From: DAOMOP01 sp035444405
GTDB lineage: Bacteria > Pseudomonadota > Gammaproteobacteria > Burkholderiales > Rhodocyclaceae
Length of the DNA: 5,859 nucleotides
Direction: 5' to 3'
NCBI GenBank assembly: GCA_035444405.1
Contig: DAOMOP010000230.1
Coordinates: 1-5,859 of the forward strand
Position numbers and translations under genes: made by a program. Positions 1 through 4,603 of the stretch are shown here, in pieces. The notes under the pieces were generated by a model. The model was given only the letters and a program-made list of their open reading frames with translations, was not told the origin of the DNA and did no database searches. Numbering within the stretch: the first letter of the stretch is position 1; each line of letters opens with the position of its first letter.

Positions 1-112
1 GCGCGACCTCCTGGCCGGCGCCGATCTCGACGATCGAGCCGTACTTGTACTTGTCCAGGTTGATGGCGAGGGCTTTCTGATCGGTGGTGAGGGAGGTGTC
101 GCGCTTGCTCAT
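1..112 (-). CDS. N-terminal part of a conserved protein of uncertain function (runs off the window)
   Basis: Only the first 37 codons are present, read leftward from ATG at 112-110. The peptide begins MSKRDTSLTTDQKALAIN and continues to a segment reading YGSIVEIGAGQEVA. From memory, this ALxINLD...YG...EIGAGQE signature opens a widespread bacterial family of several hundred residues. Databases often label it 'TonB-dependent receptor' or 'nicotinate-nucleotide adenylyltransferase'. Neither name fits this N-terminus: there is no signal peptide or plug-domain feature, so I assign no function. A weak ribosome site, ACGGAA, ends 8 bases before the ATG. The gene lies on the same strand as the cyclase behind it, 122 bp away. 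A candidate -10 box in that gap suggests it can be transcribed on its own. Start codon confidence is good; family recognition is moderate. Confidence 0.6.
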   Translation of the reverse strand, partial: MSKRDTSLTTDQKALAINLDKYKYGSIVEIGAGQEVA

Positions 113-178
113 GGGGCGGGTTCCGTGCGGGGTGGGCCCGGCCTGCGCCGCGCTGCGGCGGTTGCCGGCGAGGTCGTC

Positions 179-184
179 ATCATA
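179..184 (-). promoter_or_regulatory. Candidate -10 box for the leftward partial gene
   Basis: On the minus strand this reads TATGAT, five of six matches to the sigma70 -10 consensus, in otherwise GC-rich DNA. It sits about 66 bases before the ATG at 112. The hexamer expected 17 bp upstream reads GCGAGG, which is a poor -35, so promoter strength is doubtful or an activator may be needed. Confidence 0.35.
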
Positions 185-204
185 ACGCGGATGACTGCGC
201 GCCT

Positions 205-222
205 CGCGCCGGGCATGGCGCG
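205..222 (-). terminator. GC-rich hairpin just after the cyclase stop codon; possible weak terminator
   Basis: Perfect 6-bp inverted repeat CGCGCC / GGCGCG around a 6-base loop, starting about 12 bases past the diguanylate cyclase stop codon. No T-run follows on the minus strand, so it is not a canonical intrinsic terminator. It could slow polymerase or protect the 3' end. In DNA this GC-rich a chance hairpin is quite possible. Confidence 0.25.
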
Positions 223-234
223 CGGACCCGATGC

Positions 235-1593
235 TCAGCCCGGCGGAGCGGCCTCGACGCGGTTGCGGCCGCGGTTCTTGGCTACGTAGAGGGCCGCGTC
301 GGCGTGCTGCATCAGCTCCTCGGCGCCTTCGCCGGCGCCCAGCGTCGCGACGCCGAGACTGATCGTCACGCGCACGCTGCCGCCGTCGGACACGGGCGTG
401 TGCGTCTCGGCCAGGCGCCGGCGCAAGCCCTCGGCGACGGTCAGTGCGCCGTCCAGCGCCGTCTCGGGCAGCAGCAGTGCGAACTCCTCGCCGCCGTAAC
501 GGGCGACGAGGTCGGTCTCGCGCGAGGCGCTGCGGAACACGCGGGCGCTCTCGCGCAGCACCGCATCGCCGGCCGAATGGCCCCAGGTGTCGTTGATGCG
601 CTTGAAGTGGTCGATGTCGATCAGGATCACCGACAGCGGCGTGTCGTAACGGCGGCTGCGCTGGATTTCCTGACCGAGCTCGTCGAACAGGTGGCGCCGG
701 TTGGCCAGTGCGGTCAGCTCGTCGGTGATCGCCAGCTGCTCGAGCGCCTCGTTCTGCCGGGTCAGGCGCTCGAGCAGCTGGGCGAGCTCGAACTGCATCG
801 CGGCGAGCTCGTCGGCGTGACCCCGGTTCTCGCGCATGTGCACGGCGACTGCCCCGTCGGCCATCGCCTTGCGCAGCAGGTCGATGCGCCGCAGCAGGTG
901 GCGGTCGAGCAGGCGGTACTGCGCCCACAGCAGGGCGCCGCCGACGATCCCGGCCAGCGCGATCAGCAGCGTCTGCAGCCACAGTTTGTGCCGGTACTCG
1001 CGGCGCTGGTCGAGCAGCTGCTGGCCGGCTTCGGCCGCCAGCCCGGCCGCGTACGTGGCGAGCCGGGCGGCGTCCTGATCGAGCAGCCGCGCCAGGTCGC
1101 GTTCGCGCCGGCGCAGCGTCTCCAGTGCGCGCTGCAGCTCGGCCGTCCAGTCTGCCGTTTCGGACAATACGATGCGCTCGCGCGCGGCCTGTTCCGTGCC
1201 GGCGACGCTTTCGCGCAGCTCGCGCACGGCGCGGGCGAGGGCGGCGGCGCGCGCGTCGGCACCGGTGAAAGCGGTGATCGTGGCGAGATCGGCCTCGAGC
1301 AGGCGGATCTGGCTGTCGACACGGCCGCGCAGCGTCTCGAGCTCGCCCAGCGTCAACGCCAGCGGCAGGCGGGCGGCCTGTGCGTTGAGCACCTGGGCGT
1401 CGGCATTGAGCTGTTGCGCGCTCTGCCAGTGGGGAAGGAACTGCTCCTGCAGGTGCAGCGTGTCGCGCTGCAGCAGCAGGTGGGTTGCGAGCAGCACTGT
1501 CGTCATCGATGCGACGACGGCGGTGAGCAGCCAGAAGAACGCGCGCAGGCGCCGCCGCATCGTGCCGCGAAACGGAGCCGGGGCGTCATGCAT
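235..1593 (-). CDS. Membrane-bound diguanylate cyclase with GGDEF domain and uncharacterised extracytoplasmic sensor
   Basis: A 452-residue protein predicted to make c-di-GMP from two GTP at the inner membrane. Residues 1-18 are basic and cytoplasmic. TM1 spans about 19-41. An alpha-helical, coiled-coil-prone extracytoplasmic region covers about 42-203, and TM2 about 204-227. A HAMP-like helical stretch (about 228-276, with a DELAAM segment) and a short coiled coil lead into the GGDEF domain (about 289-447). Visible motifs: DELTALANRR at the domain start, metal-binding DIDHFK (326-331), GGEEF active site (367-371), and RETD (358-361) exactly five residues before it, matching the RxxD inhibitory site. 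No EAL or HD-GYP domain is present. ATG at 1593 is the furthest possible start: an in-frame TGA lies at 1605-1603, and GGTGAG lies 8 bases upstream as ribosome site. A later ATG at 1560 lacks one. No convincing promoter was found. Enzyme class is near certain; the ligand is unknown. Confidence 0.95.
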   Translation of the reverse strand: MHDAPAPFRGTMRRRLRAFFWLLTAVVASMTTVLLATHLLLQRDTLHLQEQFLPHWQSAQQLNADAQVLNAQAARLPLALTLGELETLRGRVDSQIRLLEADLATITAFTGADARAAALARAVRELRESVAGTEQAARERIVLSETADWTAELQRALETLRRRERDLARLLDQDAARLATYAAGLAAEAGQQLLDQRREYRHKLWLQTLLIALAGIVGGALLWAQYRLLDRHLLRRIDLLRKAMADGAVAVHMRENRGHADELAAMQFELAQLLERLTRQNEALEQLAITDELTALANRRHLFDELGQEIQRSRRYDTPLSVILIDIDHFKRINDTWGHSAGDAVLRESARVFRSASRETDLVARYGGEEFALLLPETALDGALTVAEGLRRRLAETHTPVSDGGSVRVTISLGVATLGAGEGAEELMQHADAALYVAKNRGRNRVEAAPPG

Positions 1594-1925
1594 CGGGAGG
1601 GCTCACCGTAGGCGGCAGCGCGCTCGTACCGCGCCCGCCGGACAGCACAATGGCAAGGCTGGCGATGGCGCACGGTCGGGCGATGGGCGTGCGGTCGGGC
1701 ATGTGCCATACGTCTTTGGACATAGGTCATGCTAACCGATCGATGAGAGGTGAATAGTGAGAATTTCCACTTCTGCTGGATTCGAGCGTGCGGTCGACCC
1801 GGCGGTGCGCCGGCACGCGGCCCGGACTGGCAGGCGCTCGCCGGCCGCAAAGCCGCATTCGGCGCGCCGCCCGGTTTCATCGCGCTGACGCGGCGGCTCG
1901 CCGGCGATGACAAACGTTTCGGATC
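1594..1925. other. Intergenic region between the cyclase and the psd promoter
   Basis: About 330 bases separate the leftward cyclase from the psd promoter. The stretch 1701-1770 is clearly richer in A/T than its surroundings, as expected of a regulatory region, and holds the GTC/GAC element described separately. The sequence CGGTCGGGC occurs twice, at 1673-1681 and 1692-1700, 19 bp apart. GGCA-TG-TGCC forms a short dyad at 1698-1707. The part 1771-1900 returns to GC-rich sequence with no recognisable protein in any frame. I see no tRNA, riboswitch or convincing small RNA. Confidence 0.5.
1709..1728. promoter_or_regulatory. Operator-like element: alternating GTC-N4-GAC-N4-GTC
   Basis: An imperfect inverted repeat, TACGTC (1709-1714), TTTG, GACATA (1719-1724), pairs five of six positions. 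A further GTC at 1726-1728 makes a second overlapping dyad with the same 4-base spacing, so trinucleotides at 1712, 1719 and 1726 alternate orientation every 7 bp. It lies in the A/T-richer part of the divergent intergenic region, about 116 bp before the cyclase start codon and about 200 bp before the psd -35 box. Compact dyads like this are typical of dimeric helix-turn-helix regulators. Which regulator binds, if any, cannot be told from the sequence. Confidence 0.35.
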
Positions 1926-1954
1926 TTGGGGTCCGGCTGCCGCCCCCGTATACT
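1926..1954 (+). promoter_or_regulatory. Sigma70-type promoter for psd
   Basis: The -35 box TTGGGG (1926-1931, three of six matches including the key TTG) is separated by an optimal 17 bp from the -10 box TATACT (1949-1954, five of six matches). Transcription would start near 1961, giving a short leader of about 27 bases before the GTG at 1988. The weak -35 half may mean modest strength or activator dependence. The position of this promoter also helps decide the psd start codon. Confidence 0.6.
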
Positions 1955-1987
1955 GTGCGGCCGACTTCGTCCAGGGTAGTTCTTCAC

Positions 1988-2845
1988 GTGTCCGACCGTC
2001 TCGCCGTCCTGCCGCAATATCTCCTGCCCAAGCAGGCCCTGACCGCCGTGATGGGGCGGCTCGCCGAGGCCCGCGCCGGCCGCCTGACGACCGCGGTGAT
2101 CCGCTGGTTCGTGCGCCGGTACGGCGTCGACATGAGCGAGGCGGCCGATCCGGATCCGGCCGGCTACGCGACGTTCAACGAATTCTTCACGCGGGCGCTC
2201 GCCGATGGCGTGCGCCCGCTCGCCGCCGCCGACTTCGTGTGCCCGGTCGACGGCACGATCAGCCAGTTCGGCGCGATCGAGCGCGACCAGATCTTCCAGG
2301 CCAAGGGACACCGCTACTCGACGCTCGCGCTGCTGGGCGGCGACCGGGCGCTGGCGGCGCCGTTCGCCGACGGCAGCTTCGCGACCATCTACCTGAGCCC
2401 GAAGGATTACCACCGCATCCACATGCCGTGCGACGGGCGCCTGGTGCGCATGATCTACGTGCCCGGCACGCTGTTCTCGGTCAATCCGGCCACCGTGCGC
2501 GGCGTGCCGGACCTGTTCGCGCGCAACGAGCGCGTCGTGTGCGTGTTCGAATCGGCGCACGGACTCTTCGTGCTGGTACTGGTCGGCGCGACCATCGTCG
2601 GCAGCATGGCCACCGTCTGGCACGGCGTCGTCAATCCGCCGCGCAGCCGCGACATCTGCAAGTGGCAGTACGATGACCGCAGCATTGCGCTCGCGCGCGG
2701 CGAGGAGATGGGGCGCTTCCAGCTGGGCTCGACCGTCGTGCTGCTCTTCCCGCAGGGCGTGCTGCGCTTCAATCACGAATGGGCGCCCGAGCGCACGGTG
2801 CGCCTGGGCGAGGCGATGGGCATGCGCCTGCCGGCGCAGCGCTGA
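1988..2845 (+). CDS. psd: Phosphatidylserine decarboxylase proenzyme
   Basis: Pyruvoyl-dependent enzyme converting phosphatidylserine to phosphatidylethanolamine at the inner membrane, the last step of PE synthesis. With the GTG start it has 285 residues, shorter than the 322 of E. coli Psd, mainly at the C-terminus. It begins (M)SDRLAVLPQYLLPK, a typical N-terminus for the family. Conserved features: PVDGT with Asp88, DYHRIHMP with His145, and LGST (246-249) with Ser248. These match the E. coli Asp90-His147-Ser254 catalytic and self-cleavage set. Autocleavage between Gly247 and Ser248 would leave a 247-residue beta chain and a 38-residue alpha chain carrying the pyruvoyl group. GTG at 1988 is preferred over the in-frame ATG at 1907: AGGG lies 11 bases upstream, the promoter at 1926-1954 falls after 1907, and the extra 27 residues do not look like Psd. 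No pssA is visible nearby. Confidence 0.96.
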   Translation: MSDRLAVLPQYLLPKQALTAVMGRLAEARAGRLTTAVIRWFVRRYGVDMSEAADPDPAGYATFNEFFTRALADGVRPLAAADFVCPVDGTISQFGAIERDQIFQAKGHRYSTLALLGGDRALAAPFADGSFATIYLSPKDYHRIHMPCDGRLVRMIYVPGTLFSVNPATVRGVPDLFARNERVVCVFESAHGLFVLVLVGATIVGSMATVWHGVVNPPRSRDICKWQYDDRSIALARGEEMGRFQLGSTVVLLFPQGVLRFNHEWAPERTVRLGEAMGMRLPAQR

Positions 2846-2881
2846 GCGGGCCGGACGCGGCGTACTGCAGGGGCTCCCGAC

Positions 2882-4399
2882 TTACTGGAAGGCGACTTCC
2901 GCGAAGCTTCTCAGCTTGCGGCTGTGCAGCCGGTCGACGCCTTGCTCGCGCAGCAGCTCGAGCGCGCGCATGCCGATGCGCAGATGCTGGTCAACGCGTG
3001 CGCGGTAGAAGTGATCGGCCATGCCGGGCAGCTTGATGTCGCCGTGCAGCGGCTTGTCGCTGACGCACAGCAGCGTGCCGTAGGGCACGCGGAAGCGGAA
3101 GCCGTTGGCGGCGATCGTTGCCGACTCCATGTCGAGCGCGATCGCGCGGCTCTGGCTGAAGCGCCGCTCGGGCGTGCTCGTGACGCTGTGCGAGGACAAC
3201 AGCTCCCAGTTGCGATTGTCGGTGCTCGCGACGGTGCCGGTGCGCATCAGCCGCTTCAGCTCGTAGCCGGAGAGCTGCGTGACCTCGGCGACCGCCGCCT
3301 CGAGCGCGAGCTGCACTTCGGCGAGCGCCGGGATCGGCACCCACAGCGGCAGATCCTCGTCGAGCACGTGATCCTCGCGCACGTAGCCGTGGGCGAGCAC
3401 GTAGTCGCCGAGCTGCTGCGAGTTGCGCAGCCCCGCGCAGTGGCCGAGCATGATCCACGCGTGGGGACGCAGCACCGCGATGTGGTCGGTGATGGTCTTC
3501 GCGTTGGCCGGTCCGACCCCGATGTTGACCATCGTGATGCCGCTGCTGTCCTCGCGCACGAAGTGGTAGGCCGGCATTTGCGGCAGGCGCGCAGGGGCGA
3601 CGCCGCTCGCATCGTCCGGCTCGGCCGCCAGGCCGGCGCGCCGCGTGAGGACGTTGCCGGGCTCGACGAAGGCGACGTAGTCGTGGTCGTCGCGGCTCAT
3701 CAGCTCGCGGCCGAGCTGCACGAACTCGTCGACGTAGAACTGGTAGTTCGTGAACAGCACGAAGTTCTGGAAATGCTCGGGGCGCGTGCCGGTGTAGTGG
3801 CGCAGGCGGTGCAGCGAATAGTCGATGCGCGGCGCGGTGAACAGCGCCAGCGGCAGGCGCACGAGGCCGTGCGCGTCGGGCTGCGGCTGGTAGGTGCCGT
3901 TGGCGATGCCGTCGTCCATCGCGCCCAGATCGGGCAGGTCGAACAGGTCGCGCAGCCGCAGGCGGCGCTCCGGGCTCAGATGGCCCTCGATGTAGTCCTG
4001 CTCGGTGACCGCGAAGTGCACCGGGATCGGCTCGCTGCTGGTGCCGACCTCGAGCGCGACGCGATGGTTGTCGAGGAGCAGCCCGAACTGCTCGAGCAGA
4101 TAGTGGGTGAACAGGTCGGGCCGTGTCAGCGTCGTCTCGAAGGTGCCGGGGCCGGCGACGAAACCGTAGGACAGGCGCGAGTCGGGTCGCGCGACGGTGT
4201 CGATATGCACGCGCACGTAGGGATAGCACGCACGGACGCGCCCGCCCGGGTCGGTGCCGGCAACGAAGCGCTGCAGCGCGTCGCGCAGCCACGCGACGTT
4301 GCGCTCGTAGATCGCGCCGGCGCAGCCGAGGGCCGCGGCGGCATCGCCGAAGCGCGACGGCGGTGACGACGGGGGCTCGGAGATCGGTGTAGGGCGCAT
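2882..4399 (-). CDS. amn: AMP nucleosidase
   Basis: Hydrolyses AMP to adenine and ribose 5-phosphate in the cytoplasm, helping control adenylate pools. The 505-residue reading resembles E. coli Amn (484 residues) over nearly its whole length, with long near-identical stretches recalled from the family. An N-terminal regulatory-type domain (about 28-185) includes GTFETTLTRPDLF and is followed by RLRHYTGTRPEHFQNFVLFTN. The C-terminal nucleoside-phosphorylase-fold domain (about 275-500) carries MVNIGVGPANAKTITDH (290-306), GHCAGLR (319-325), DMESATIAA (423-431) and SDKPLHG (447-453). The protein ends in the family-typical LHSRKLRSF segment. The start is uncertain: ATG at 4399 is chosen because homology begins near residue 28, but in-frame ATGs at 4468 and 4462 are possible, adding Ala/Ser-rich residues. 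None has a clear ribosome site. It converges on psd across 36 bp and diverges from the SpmA/SpmB gene. Confidence 0.96.
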   Translation of the reverse strand: MRPTPISEPPSSPPSRFGDAAAALGCAGAIYERNVAWLRDALQRFVAGTDPGGRVRACYPYVRVHIDTVARPDSRLSYGFVAGPGTFETTLTRPDLFTHYLLEQFGLLLDNHRVALEVGTSSEPIPVHFAVTEQDYIEGHLSPERRLRLRDLFDLPDLGAMDDGIANGTYQPQPDAHGLVRLPLALFTAPRIDYSLHRLRHYTGTRPEHFQNFVLFTNYQFYVDEFVQLGRELMSRDDHDYVAFVEPGNVLTRRAGLAAEPDDASGVAPARLPQMPAYHFVREDSSGITMVNIGVGPANAKTITDHIAVLRPHAWIMLGHCAGLRNSQQLGDYVLAHGYVREDHVLDEDLPLWVPIPALAEVQLALEAAVAEVTQLSGYELKRLMRTGTVASTDNRNWELLSSHSVTSTPERRFSQSRAIALDMESATIAANGFRFRVPYGTLLCVSDKPLHGDIKLPGMADHFYRARVDQHLRIGMRALELLREQGVDRLHSRKLRSFAEVAFQ

Positions 4400-4603
4400 C
4401 GTGCTCGCGGCGGATCGGGACGGGGCGCCGTGCGCTGCGGATACTGCCGCAGCGGGCGACATCGCCATGTTACACGGCGCACGGACTGCTGCGTGCGGCG
4501 TTCCCGCGCGGCGCCGACGGTGTGCGAGAATGCCCGCGCGGCGGCGCCCGCCGGGCCGCCCGCCGGGCCGCCCGCAGCCAGCCGATCGACCCCATGGGCC
4601 CTC
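4400..4603. other. Divergent intergenic region between amn and the SpmA/SpmB gene
   Basis: This 204-bp stretch must hold the start signals of two divergent genes. On the plus strand GAGAAT (4526-4531), preceded by TG one base upstream, is a possible extended -10 box for the rightward gene, without a good -35. On the minus strand TGTAAC (4474-4469) is a weak -10-like match for amn. If it is used, transcription would start close to 4462, favouring the shorter amn start at 4399. A 12-bp tandem repeat occupies 4545-4575. No small gene is supported. Confidence 0.4.
4545..4575. repeat. 12-bp GC-only tandem repeat, about 2.6 copies
   Basis: The unit CGCCCGCCGGGC occurs at 4545-4556 and 4557-4568 without mismatch, followed by seven matching bases to 4575. 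Each unit holds the small palindrome GCCCG-C-CGGGC, so the transcript could fold into short GC hairpins. It ends 28 bases before the ATG at 4604, in the likely 5' leader of the SpmA/SpmB gene. Such arrays are prone to slippage and could vary in copy number between strains. Confidence 0.75.

Noticed and set aside
304..1611. A 435-codon plus-strand open frame opposite the diguanylate cyclase
   Set aside because: The cyclase on the other strand has clear motifs, while this frame gives a Gln/Ala/Arg/His-rich sequence without family features. It is a shadow frame.
1645..1656. TTGCCA (minus strand, 1656-1651) as a -35 box for the cyclase gene
   Set aside because: The hexamer matches five of six positions, but the sequence 16-18 bp downstream has no acceptable -10 box (CGCGGT region).
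1750..2676. A 308-codon plus-strand frame starting in the psd upstream region and overlapping psd
   Set aside because: Most of it overlaps psd in another frame and reads as an Arg/Pro/Ala-rich shadow. The non-overlapping first 80 or so residues match nothing I recognise.
1877..2776. A 299-codon minus-strand open frame opposite psd
   Set aside because: His/Arg/Asp-rich antisense shadow of a gene whose catalytic residues are all intact on the plus strand.
2846..2881. Possible bidirectional terminator between the convergent psd and amn genes
   Set aside because: Only a 4-bp stem (GCCG/CGGC at 2850-2861) and no T-tract on either strand. Too weak to call, although convergent genes would be expected to end here.
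2924..4366. A 480-codon plus-strand open frame opposite amn
   Set aside because: Antisense to a well-conserved enzyme, with biased low-information composition and no motif. It is a shadow frame.
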